Assembly (NCBI GenBank): GCA_905208455.1
Contig: CAJLPK010000010.1
Location: forward strand, 1-35,924
Length of the DNA stretch: 35,924 nucleotides
Source of the DNA: an uncultured Bacillota bacterium
GTDB taxonomy: Bacteria; Bacillota; Clostridia; Christensenellales; QAND01
Reading direction: 5' to 3'
A model generated the notes under the pieces. It was not told where the DNA came from, searched no databases, and saw only the letters and a program-made list of their open reading frames with translations. Both the position numbers and the translations under genes were made by a program. Of the stretch, positions 9,323-16,629 are shown piece after piece; position 1 is the first letter of the stretch; every line of letters begins with the position of its first letter.

Positions 9323-9430
9323 TTTATGAGTATGTAGAACAAAAAAGAAAAATGGGGAGAATTGTGGTAAAAACGGGAAAGCATATTGGCTATATGGGGA
9401 ACTTTGCGAAAAAATAAAAAAGTATACTTT
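9315..9430 (+). repeat. Two AGTATACTTT repeats, possible operators
   Basis: AGTATACTTT occurs at 9315-9324, over the -10 hexamer, and at 9421-9430, where it is part of the perfect 12-base palindrome AAAGTATACTTT (9419-9430). The copies are 106 bases apart in an otherwise AT-rich leader. Their position suggests repressor sites; the HTH domain of the protein at 12883 is one candidate binder. Confidence 0.4.
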
Positions 9431-9530
9431 CTGAATTTGGACCGATGATTTGTATAAATAACAAAAGAGAAGCAGCGTGTTTGAAACAAGGCATGCGAAA
9501 ACAAAAATATGAACAATGGGGAGGAAACCA

Positions 9531-10517
9531 ATGAAGCGGTTGATAGCGATGATATTGTGTGCTTGCATGATGCTCGGCCTGGTAGGCTGCGGCGGCGGGG
9601 ATACGGCGGCCGACAACAAGGTGGTCATTTACTCCAGCAGCGAAGAATTCCGCAATGAATATTATCTTTCCCGGCTTAAAGAGCAATTCCCTGATTACGA
9701 TATTACGATTCAGTATATTGCAACGGGAAACAGTGCCTCCAAACTGAAAAGCGAGGGTGCGGAAACAGAGGCAGATATTGTCATGGGCTTGGAGTCGGGC
9801 TATCTGATTTCGTTAAAGGATATGCTGGAGGATCTTTCAACCTATGACACGTCGCGGTATCTGCCGGAAATGGTGGATCCGAACCATGTCTATATGACGG
9901 TGGATAGGGAGAGCAATGCGATCATCATCAACCCCAAGCTGTTACAGGAAAAGCAGCTGCCGGTACCGAAGAGCTACCAGGATCTGTTAAACCCCCAGTA
10001 CAAGGGGCTGATTTCCATGCCAAATCCCAAAACGTCGAGCACGGGCTATGCGTTTTTGCTGAGCCTGGTCAATACGATGGGCCAAGAAGAGGCGCTTTCG
10101 TATTTTGACAAGCTGTCGGAAAATATATTGCAGTTCACCACCTCCGGATCCGGTCCGGTCAACGCCCTGGTGCAGGGCGAGGCTGCCATTGGGCTGGGGA
10201 TGACGTTCCAGGCCGTACAGGAAATCAACAAGGGCGCAGAGTTGGAAATTCTTTACTTTGAGGAGGGGGCTCCATACTCTACTTACGGTGTTTCCGTGGT
10301 GAAGGGAAAGATGCAAAGGCAGGCTGTAAAGGAGGTCTTTGGTTTTATTGTGGATACGCTGATCCTGGAAGATAAGGAAAAATTTGTACCGGAGAAAATC
10401 TATACCGAACAGGATACAAGCATTGAAAACTATCCGAAGGACATCCAATATGCCGATATGACAGGCATTGACGATTTGAACAAAAAGGAAGAATTGCTTT
10501 CGCTATGGCAGTATTGA
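9531..10517 (+). CDS. Solute-binding lipoprotein of an ABC importer (aminoethylphosphonate/iron-binding type)
   Basis: This is the extracellular binding protein of the importer encoded by the next two genes. The 328-residue product begins with a lipoprotein signal MKRLIAMILC...LVGC and is probably lipidated at Cys20. It then has the VVIYSSSEEFRNEY start typical of family 1/6 binding proteins for Fe3+, 2-aminoethylphosphonate or similar small anions. GMTFQAVQEIN and APYSTYGVSVVKG segments follow. The ATG at 9531 is preceded by GGGGAGGAAACCA; an earlier in-frame start lacks this. The ATPase gene overlaps its end by 13 bases. The substrate cannot be read directly: the LicD context favours aminoethylphosphonate or a choline-like compound, and iron remains an alternative. 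Confidence 0.8.
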   Translation: MKRLIAMILCACMMLGLVGCGGGDTAADNKVVIYSSSEEFRNEYYLSRLKEQFPDYDITIQYIATGNSASKLKSEGAETEADIVMGLESGYLISLKDMLEDLSTYDTSRYLPEMVDPNHVYMTVDRESNAIIINPKLLQEKQLPVPKSYQDLLNPQYKGLISMPNPKTSSTGYAFLLSLVNTMGQEEALSYFDKLSENILQFTTSGSGPVNALVQGEAAIGLGMTFQAVQEINKGAELEILYFEEGAPYSTYGVSVVKGKMQRQAVKEVFGFIVDTLILEDKEKFVPEKIYTEQDTSIENYPKDIQYADMTGIDDLNKKEELLSLWQY

Positions 10518-11275
10518 ACCAAACGGAAAAAATCAAGGTAGAGGGCCTGTACAAGGCCTACGGGAAAAAGACGATTTTGGATCATATCGGGTTTGCCGTG
10601 CATGAGGGAGAGTTCCTGTCGGTGCTGGGCTCTTCCGGCTGCGGCAAAACCACGCTTTTGCGCATCCTCATCGGCATTACCGAGCAGGATGGCGGGCGCA
10701 TTTTCAAAGACGGCGTGGATATTTCCGCCTTTGAGCCCGCCAAGCGCGGCATGGGCATCGTCTTTCAGAATTATGCGCTGTTCCCCAATATGACGGCGCT
10801 GCAAAATGTGGAATATGCCCTCAAGCTGCATCCTGTTTTCAAGGCGTCCTCGCGCCAAAGGGCGCTGGAGGTCTTGGCGCAGGTGGGGATGGAGGAGCAC
10901 GCCGGCAAAAAGCCGGACAAGCTCTCCGGCGGCCAGCAGCAGCGCGTAGCCATTGCGCGCACGCTGGCGCTGCAGCCCGATGTGCTGCTGTTTGACGAGC
11001 CGCTGTCCGCCCTGGATGCCAGCAACCGGCTTTCGCTGCGCCGCGTCATCAAGGAGGTGCAGCAAAGCACACAGGCCACAGTGATTTATATCACCCATGA
11101 CCAGGAAGAGGCGTTTACCATGTCAGACCGCATCATGGTGATGAGCGAGGGCGCCATCGAACAGATCGGCACGCCGCAGGAGATTTTCCACCATCCGGCA
11201 AACGCATTTGTCGAAGGGTTTGTGGTAGCGCAGCTAAAGCAGAAGATGTCAGACCTAAAGCGCTGTTTGGAGTAG
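10505..11275 (+). CDS. ABC importer ATP-binding protein
   Basis: This cytoplasmic ATPase drives the importer. All expected motifs are present in 256 residues: Walker A GSSGCGKTT, Q-loop QNYALFPN, signature LSGGQQQRVAIAR, Walker B VLLFDEP and H-loop ITHDQEEAF. It lacks the extra C-terminal TOBE domain that lengthens many Fe3+ and PhnT-type ATPases to about 350 residues, so it is a short form. It overlaps the lipoprotein gene, and the permease ATG follows four bases after its stop, indicating translational coupling. Confidence 0.88.
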   Translation: MAVLNQTEKIKVEGLYKAYGKKTILDHIGFAVHEGEFLSVLGSSGCGKTTLLRILIGITEQDGGRIFKDGVDISAFEPAKRGMGIVFQNYALFPNMTALQNVEYALKLHPVFKASSRQRALEVLAQVGMEEHAGKKPDKLSGGQQQRVAIARTLALQPDVLLFDEPLSALDASNRLSLRRVIKEVQQSTQATVIYITHDQEEAFTMSDRIMVMSEGAIEQIGTPQEIFHHPANAFVEGFVVAQLKQKMSDLKRCLE

Positions 11276-11279
11276 AGGC

Positions 11280-12908
11280 ATGCAGAAGAGAAGAACATGG
11301 AAGGCCAGGGCGGTGGTCAAGGCATCGCTGCTGGTATTTTTGGTGCTCACGGTGCTTGTGCCGCTGGGCAGCCTGCTGCTGTCCATGGGCAGCGTGGACG
11401 TGGGCAGCGTCATCGCGTCCAAACAATTTTTGGAATCCTTGAGGAACTCTGTGCTGGTCACGCTGACGGCGACCCTGCTCTCCTTGGCGCTGGCCCTGCT
11501 GCTGGCCTGGTGCGTCGCGCGCTCCGGCTTAAGGAAAAAGGGGCTTTTCTCCTCCTTGCTGTCGCTGCCGATGCTGATCCCCTCCATCTCTCACGGCATG
11601 GGGCTCATCGTGCTGTTTGGCGCCAACGGCGTTTTGACCAACCTTTTGGGGCTCAATACCAGCATTTATGGGTTTTGGGGCATTGTCATAGGCTCGGTGA
11701 TGTATTCGTTCCCGGTGGCGTTTTTGATGCTGCTCGATGTCTTTCAGTATGAGGACTATACGGTATACGAGTCTGCCCAGGTGCTGGGCATCCCGAAATT
11801 CAGGCAGTTCCTTTCCATCACGCTGCCCTACCTGAGAAAGCCGCTGATTTCAGTGCTGTTTGCCACCTTTACCCTGATCTTTACCGACTATGGGGTGCCG
11901 CTGATGGTGGGGGGCAAGTTTATGACGTTGCCCGTGTATATGTACAACGAGGTCATCGGGCTGATGAACTTCGGAAAGGGCGCCGTGGTCGGGCTGTTCC
12001 TGCTGGTGCCGGCGGTCGTGGCCTTTTTGTTTGACCTATTCAATAAAGACAACGGCAGCGCTTCGTTTACAGCCAGGGCATATGAGATAAAAAAGAGCCG
12101 GAAGCGGGATGCTGTCTGCGGCCTAACGGTGGGGCTGGGCGTGGTGCTGGTGCTGCTGCCCATCGTGGCGTTTGGGCTTTTGACCTTTGTAGAAAAATAT
12201 CCCATCGACCTGTCGCTGAGCCTGCACAATATCACGCAGGCCATGGATATGGGGGCTGGCCGCTATCTGGCCAATTCCTTGATCATTGCGGCGCTTACAG
12301 CCGGCATCGGCACGGCAGTGGCGTATCTGATGGCCTACTTTGCCGGGCGAAGCCGGGGCGTGCTGTCACGTTCGCTGCACCTGGGGTCCATCACAACGCT
12401 GGCGGTGCCGGGCATCGTGCTGGGCCTGTCGTATGTGCTGTGCTTTAAGGGTTCCTTTTTTTACGGCACGCTGGCGATCCTTGTGTTGGTGAATACCATA
12501 CACTTTTTCGCCTCCCCTTACCTGATGGCCTACAATGCCATGCACAAGCTCAACCCGAATTTGGAGGCGGTGGCGCAAACGGTGGGAATCCCGATATGGC
12601 GGCTGGTCAAGGATGTTTTTCTGCCGCAGACAAGGGATACGATCCTGGAGATGTTTTCCTATTTCTTTGTCAACTCGATGATCACGATTTCGGCAGTCTC
12701 TTTTTTGAGCACGGTCAAGACCATGCCGGTCTCCATGATGATTCCGCAGTTTGAAGGGCAGATGCTGCTGGAGTGCTCGGCGTATGTGTCCCTGCTGATC
12801 CTGGCGGTCAATTTGGTGATGAAGGGCATCGTCCATGGCTTGAAAAAGCGCAGGGGCATTCGTCGGAAGGGAGAGGAAGAAAATGGCCTTGAACCACAGG
12901 CAATTTGA
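11280..12908 (+). CDS. ABC importer double permease (PhnU/FbpB/ThiP-like)
   Basis: This 542-residue membrane protein contains two fused permease halves with about twelve membrane segments. Each half carries an ATPase-contact (EAA) loop: YESAQVLGIPKFRQFLS near residue 160 and EAVAQTVGIPIWRLVKD near residue 430. Double-length permeases of this size are known in the Fe3+, thiamine and 2-aminoethylphosphonate importer families. A single gene therefore supplies the whole membrane channel, matching the one ATPase and one binding protein upstream. The next gene starts 26 bases before its stop. Confidence 0.88.
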   Translation: MQKRRTWKARAVVKASLLVFLVLTVLVPLGSLLLSMGSVDVGSVIASKQFLESLRNSVLVTLTATLLSLALALLLAWCVARSGLRKKGLFSSLLSLPMLIPSISHGMGLIVLFGANGVLTNLLGLNTSIYGFWGIVIGSVMYSFPVAFLMLLDVFQYEDYTVYESAQVLGIPKFRQFLSITLPYLRKPLISVLFATFTLIFTDYGVPLMVGGKFMTLPVYMYNEVIGLMNFGKGAVVGLFLLVPAVVAFLFDLFNKDNGSASFTARAYEIKKSRKRDAVCGLTVGLGVVLVLLPIVAFGLLTFVEKYPIDLSLSLHNITQAMDMGAGRYLANSLIIAALTAGIGTAVAYLMAYFAGRSRGVLSRSLHLGSITTLAVPGIVLGLSYVLCFKGSFFYGTLAILVLVNTIHFFASPYLMAYNAMHKLNPNLEAVAQTVGIPIWRLVKDVFLPQTRDTILEMFSYFFVNSMITISAVSFLSTVKTMPVSMMIPQFEGQMLLECSAYVSLLILAVNLVMKGIVHGLKKRRGIRRKGEEENGLEPQAI

Positions 12909-13770
12909 TGCATTGGTCTGCCTGGAGATGGCGGGCAGGCCGATGACGCAGCGGGAGCTGGCCAAGCAAACAGGCGCTTCGCTGGGCACTACCAACAAGA
13001 CAGTGGCGAGCTTGGAATCGCTGGGCTATATGGATGAGGCGGGCCTTACGCAAAAGGGACGGGAGGCTTTAGAGCCATACCGCGTGAAGCGCGCGGTATT
13101 TCTGGCGGCCGGGTTCGGGTCCAGGCTGGTGCCTGTTACGCTGAATACACCGAAGCCGTTGGTGCGTGTCAAAGGCGTGCGCATGATTGATACGCTGCTG
13201 GATGCCGTCTATGCAGCCGGGATCGAGGAGGTTATCATCGTGCGGGGCTATTTGGGCGAACAATTTGACCAGCTGCTGTATAAATACCCGGGCATCCGTT
13301 TTGTGGAAAACCCGCTGTACAATGAAGCAAACAATATTTCTTCGGCCTTTTGTGCGCGCGAGCTGCTGCAAAACGCCTATGTGCTGGAGGCCGACCTGGT
13401 GCTGTATAACCCGTCGCTGATTACAAAATACCAGTATGCTTCCAATTATCTGGGCGTGCCGGTGGAGCGGACGGACGACTGGTGCTTTGAGGTAAAGCAG
13501 GGGGTCATTACGCATCTGGGCATCGGCGGGCAGCATTGCTATCACATGTTCGGCATCTCCTATTGGACAAAGGAGGACGGCGCAAAGCTGGCCGGGCACA
13601 TCAAGCAGGTCTATGAAATGCCGGGCGGCCGGGAGCGGTACTGGGACCAGGTGGCGCTGGAATACCACCTAAAGGAGTACCAGGTGCAGGTACGCCCCTG
13701 CACGTTTGACGATATTATAGAGATCGATAATTACAGCGATTTGAAAAAGCTGGACAGCCTGTACATTTGA
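12883..13770 (+). CDS. Helix-turn-helix domain fused to a LicC-like nucleotidyltransferase
   Basis: LicC-type enzymes transfer CMP from CTP to phosphocholine; relatives act on 2-aminoethylphosphonate (the PntC cytidylyltransferase domain). Residues 1-65 form a MarR-like winged helix (MTQRELAKQTGASLGTTNKT, then LESLGYMDE). Residues 68-295 are the nucleotidyltransferase, with the signature AAGFGSRLVPVTLNTPKPLV (75-94) and later VLEADLVLYNP and a final FDDIIEIDNYSDL. The gene overlaps the permease gene and ends in a terminator whose hairpin includes its last codons. It would provide the CMP-activated head group for the LicD proteins. The HTH could make it a self-regulator. The substrate is inferred only from context. 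Confidence 0.83.
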   Translation: MALNHRQFDALVCLEMAGRPMTQRELAKQTGASLGTTNKTVASLESLGYMDEAGLTQKGREALEPYRVKRAVFLAAGFGSRLVPVTLNTPKPLVRVKGVRMIDTLLDAVYAAGIEEVIIVRGYLGEQFDQLLYKYPGIRFVENPLYNEANNISSAFCARELLQNAYVLEADLVLYNPSLITKYQYASNYLGVPVERTDDWCFEVKQGVITHLGIGGQHCYHMFGISYWTKEDGAKLAGHIKQVYEMPGGRERYWDQVALEYHLKEYQVQVRPCTFDDIIEIDNYSDLKKLDSLYI

Positions 13771-13782
13771 CAGGCTGTTTTT
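13754..13782 (+). terminator. Terminator ending the importer operon
   Basis: ACAGCCTGT (13754-13762) pairs perfectly with ACAGGCTGT (13770-13778) around seven bases, followed by T residues. The stop codon of the upstream gene lies in the loop and the start of the right arm. Confidence 0.8.
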
Positions 13783-13790
13783 ATGCTGTT

Positions 13791-13819
13791 TTGACATGGT
13801 TTTGGACAGATGATATAAT
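13791..13819 (+). promoter_or_regulatory. Perfect consensus promoter of the licD operon
   Basis: TTGACA (13791-13796), 17 bases, TATAAT (13814-13819). Both hexamers match the sigma-A consensus exactly, so the glycan-modification genes are expected to be strongly transcribed independently of the importer operon. Confidence 0.9.
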
Positions 13820-13827
13820 GCAACAAA

Positions 13828-13850
13828 CCGCATCTTTGGACAAGGTGCGG
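13828..13850 (+). other. Hairpin at the 5' end of the licD transcript
   Basis: CCGCATCTT (13828-13836) pairs with AAGGTGCGG (13842-13850) with one G-U pair, starting about nine bases after the -10 hexamer. It lies at the very 5' end of the mRNA and has no U-run, so it is more likely a stability element than a terminator. Confidence 0.5.
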
Positions 13851-13936
13851 CCTATTTTCATGCGGAAAATCCCTGAAGCGGCCCTGCGGGGCAGCGTTCC
13901 GGGGGCATAGCGCAAAGCAGCGGGGGAGGCAAAAGA

Positions 13937-14791
13937 TTGTTGTACCAAACCTACGAGCCGGAGGTGCTCAAACGGGTACAGGAAACAGAACTGGAGATCT
14001 TAAGCGATTTTATCGATCTCTGCGAGCGGCACGGTATCGATTATTTCGGCGTAGGGGGCACGGCCATCGGCGCGGTCAGGCACCAGGGCTTTATCCCGTG
14101 GGACGACGATATCGACATCGGCTTCCTGCGCAAGGATTACGACCGTTTTCTGGCCTTGGCCAAGGAGGAGCTTTCGGATAAATATGAGGTGCTCAACGCC
14201 ATGGAGGACCGCAATTATCCGTTGCCGACCACGCGGCTGGTAAAAAAAGGAACGGTGTTCCATGAGGAGCCGCTGAAAAACTGCAAGTGCAATTTTGGGA
14301 TTTTTTTGGATCTGTATTCGTTTGACAACGCCGCCGACGATGAAAAGGCGATGCGCAAGCAGGGCCGGACGGCGTGGTTTTGGGGCAAGCTGCTGATTTT
14401 GCGCCATGTCGGCAACCCGACGCTGTATTTTGGCGGATGGAAGGCGGCGCTGGTGCGCGCAGCCTGCCAGGCAGCGCATTTTTTCCTGTGGCTGTTCCGC
14501 ATTTCGCCGCGCTGGCTGTACGATCAGGCGATGAAGGCAAGCCGGCGGTATGAAAACGTGGAAACCAAACGCGTCGCATGGTTTTTTGACCCGCAGCCCT
14601 TTACCAGCATCATGGAGAAGGAGCAAATATTCCCGACGAAAAAAATGCCGTTCAACGGGCTGATGATGCGCCTCCCGGGCGGCGTAGAGCGCTACCTGGC
14701 AAACCGGTACGGCGATTATATGAAGCTGCCGCCGGAGGACAAGCGCCATAACCACCCGCCGTACCGGCTGGATTTCGGCGATGAAAAATAA
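13937..14791 (+). CDS. licD: LicD-family phosphotransferase, first of three
   Basis: LicD proteins transfer phosphocholine or related groups from a CMP-activated donor to sugars of teichoic acids or lipopolysaccharide. The 284-residue protein has the family core GGTAIGAVRHQGFIPWDDDI (residues 41-60). It ends in a YMKLPPEDKRHNHPPYRLDF block. The TTG at 13937 is chosen from the GGGGGAGG site eight bases before it. It diverges clearly from the next two copies outside the core and so may use a different acceptor. The acceptor and donor cannot be identified from sequence alone. Confidence 0.88.
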   Translation: MLYQTYEPEVLKRVQETELEILSDFIDLCERHGIDYFGVGGTAIGAVRHQGFIPWDDDIDIGFLRKDYDRFLALAKEELSDKYEVLNAMEDRNYPLPTTRLVKKGTVFHEEPLKNCKCNFGIFLDLYSFDNAADDEKAMRKQGRTAWFWGKLLILRHVGNPTLYFGGWKAALVRAACQAAHFFLWLFRISPRWLYDQAMKASRRYENVETKRVAWFFDPQPFTSIMEKEQIFPTKKMPFNGLMMRLPGGVERYLANRYGDYMKLPPEDKRHNHPPYRLDFGDEK

Positions 14792-15881
14792 ATCCGTATG
14801 CAAATGAGCGAAAAGAGGGGGAAACGCTGTGCAGTATGCGTACAAGCCAGGAGAACTGGAGCGATTGAAGAAAACGGAATTGGAGATTTTTGCCGCATTC
14901 GTCGCGATTTGCGAAAAATATGATTTGCCGTATTTTCTCAACGGCGGCACGGCCATCGGCGCGGTCAGGCACCAGGGCTTTATCCCGTGGGACGACGATA
15001 TGGACGTGGGGCTGCTGCGGGAGGATTATGAGACCTTTCTCCGGGTGGCGCCCGGGGAAATCGCGGGAAAATATGAGCTGATGAATGCGGAAATCAACAA
15101 AAACTGCCCGGGGTATACGCTGCGGATGTGCAAGATAGGCACCAAGCACATCACCGATGAGCATGATAAATACCCGGTAAACTTCGGCATCCGCCTGGAT
15201 ATTTTCCCGTATGACAACGTGCCGGAGGATCCGAAGCTGCGCAGAAAGCAGCTCCGGGACATCAACCTATACAACCGCATGTATATCCTGCGTACCATCC
15301 GCAACCCGGAGGTGCCGCTCAAGGGCATCGCGGGCAAGGTGATGGCGGCGGGGTGCTTTGTGGCGCATTACCTGCTCAAGGCCTTTGTATCGGTGGATTT
15401 TATCAACCGGAAATACAGGGAAACCTCGCTGCGGTACCATAACAAGACAAGCCTGGTGACCTCTTTGTGCGACTTAAAGCCGGAGGATTGGATGGTAAAA
15501 AAGGAGGATATATTCCCGCTTCAGGACGTCATATTTGAGGGGATGACGGTCAAAGTCATGGCATGCAACCACGAGATGCTTACGCGCGGATTCGGCGATT
15601 ATATGCAGCTGCCCCCGGAAAGCCAGAGGTATAACCATGGGGCCAAGGTGCTGGATTTCGGAGACGGGCAGGAGGGAAAAGAGACGCTTTAGGGGGGAAT
15701 AGGCAGTGTGTTTTTACGGATACAAGCAAGAGGAATTAAAACGCATGCAGCAGACGGTGCTGGATATTTTCGATGTCTTTGCTGCAATTTGCGAAAAATA
15801 TGAAATTCCGTACTTTGCAAACGGCGGTACGGCCATCGGTGCGGTCAGGCACCAGGGCTATATCCCGTGGGACGATGATAT
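14057..15881 (+). repeat. 56-bp near-identical block repeated in the three licD genes
   Basis: A 56-bp block encoding the LicD core is identical at 14057-14112 and 14946-15001, including all synonymous positions, and differs at four bases at 15826-15881. Flanking sequence of the first gene is much more divergent, which suggests gene conversion between the copies. Confidence 0.75.
14829..15692 (+). CDS. licD: LicD-family phosphotransferase, second of three
   Basis: This 287-residue LicD protein starts at GTG (14829) after an AGAGGGGGAAACGCT ribosome site. It has GGTAIGAVRHQGFIPWDDDM at about residues 40-59 and a DIFPYDNVPEDPKLRRKQ segment. It ends in the same YMQLPPESQRYNHG type of block. It resembles the third copy far more than the first, so the pair looks like a later duplication. 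It lies 37 bases after the first copy and 13 bases before the third, in one operon. Confidence 0.88.
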   Translation: MQYAYKPGELERLKKTELEIFAAFVAICEKYDLPYFLNGGTAIGAVRHQGFIPWDDDMDVGLLREDYETFLRVAPGEIAGKYELMNAEINKNCPGYTLRMCKIGTKHITDEHDKYPVNFGIRLDIFPYDNVPEDPKLRRKQLRDINLYNRMYILRTIRNPEVPLKGIAGKVMAAGCFVAHYLLKAFVSVDFINRKYRETSLRYHNKTSLVTSLCDLKPEDWMVKKEDIFPLQDVIFEGMTVKVMACNHEMLTRGFGDYMQLPPESQRYNHGAKVLDFGDGQEGKETL

Positions 15882-16629
15882 CGACGTGGGCATGCTGCGG
15901 GAGGATTACGAGCGGTTTTTGCAGGTGGCGCCCGGGGAATTGGCGCCGGCGTATGAGATCATCGACGGCTACCATGATGAGAACTGCCCGGATTATATTA
16001 CGAGGATTTCCAAGATAGGCACCAAGCAGGTAAGCAAGGAGCATACCAAATATAAGGTGGACAACCTGGGCATCAGCATGGATATTTTCCCATACGATTA
16101 TGTGCCGGAGGACCCGAAGCTGCGCAAAAAGCAGGTCCGTGCCAGGGATTGGTACAACCGGCTGCATATTCTGTGGTGTATTCCGAACCCCGGTGTGCCT
16201 GGCAAGGGCGTGAAGGGAAAGATCCTGAAAGCGGGCTGCTTTGCCGCGCATTATTTTCTTCGCCTGTTTGTTTCCGGCAGCGGCATCGGCAGAAAACATA
16301 AACAAGCGCTGATGCGGTATCATAATAAGACGGAGCTGGTGACCTCCATGTGCGATATACAGCCGGAGGACTGGATCGTGCGCTTGGATGAAATCTTCCC
16401 TTTGCAGGAGCTTGATTTTGAAGGGCGGAAGATGAAAGTTATGAGATGCAACCATGCAATGCTAACGCGTGGGTTTGGGAATTATATGGAGTATCCGCCT
16501 GTGAGCGAGCGGACGAACCATAGGCCGGAGATCCTGGATTTCGGCACGGAAACGATCCATTGGGAGAAGACGATTGAAAGAAAATCTACGGCCCCTGATT
16601 CTAGGCAACGGGAAAAATTTGGGGCGTAA
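15706..16629 (+). CDS. licD: LicD-family phosphotransferase, third of three
   Basis: This 307-residue LicD protein starts at GTG (15706) with AGGGGGGAATAGGCA before it. The core reads GGTAIGAVRHQGYIPWDDDI, followed by DIFPYDYVPEDPKLRKKQ and the YMEYPPVSERTNH end block. Its last twenty or so residues (from about IERKSTAPD) have no counterpart in the other two copies and are encoded where the flippase gene already begins, so the tail may be accidental. Three LicD genes in a row suggest decoration of several acceptor positions or sugars. Confidence 0.86.
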   Translation: MCFYGYKQEELKRMQQTVLDIFDVFAAICEKYEIPYFANGGTAIGAVRHQGYIPWDDDIDVGMLREDYERFLQVAPGELAPAYEIIDGYHDENCPDYITRISKIGTKQVSKEHTKYKVDNLGISMDIFPYDYVPEDPKLRKKQVRARDWYNRLHILWCIPNPGVPGKGVKGKILKAGCFAAHYFLRLFVSGSGIGRKHKQALMRYHNKTELVTSMCDIQPEDWIVRLDEIFPLQELDFEGRKMKVMRCNHAMLTRGFGNYMEYPPVSERTNHRPEILDFGTETIHWEKTIERKSTAPDSRQREKFGA

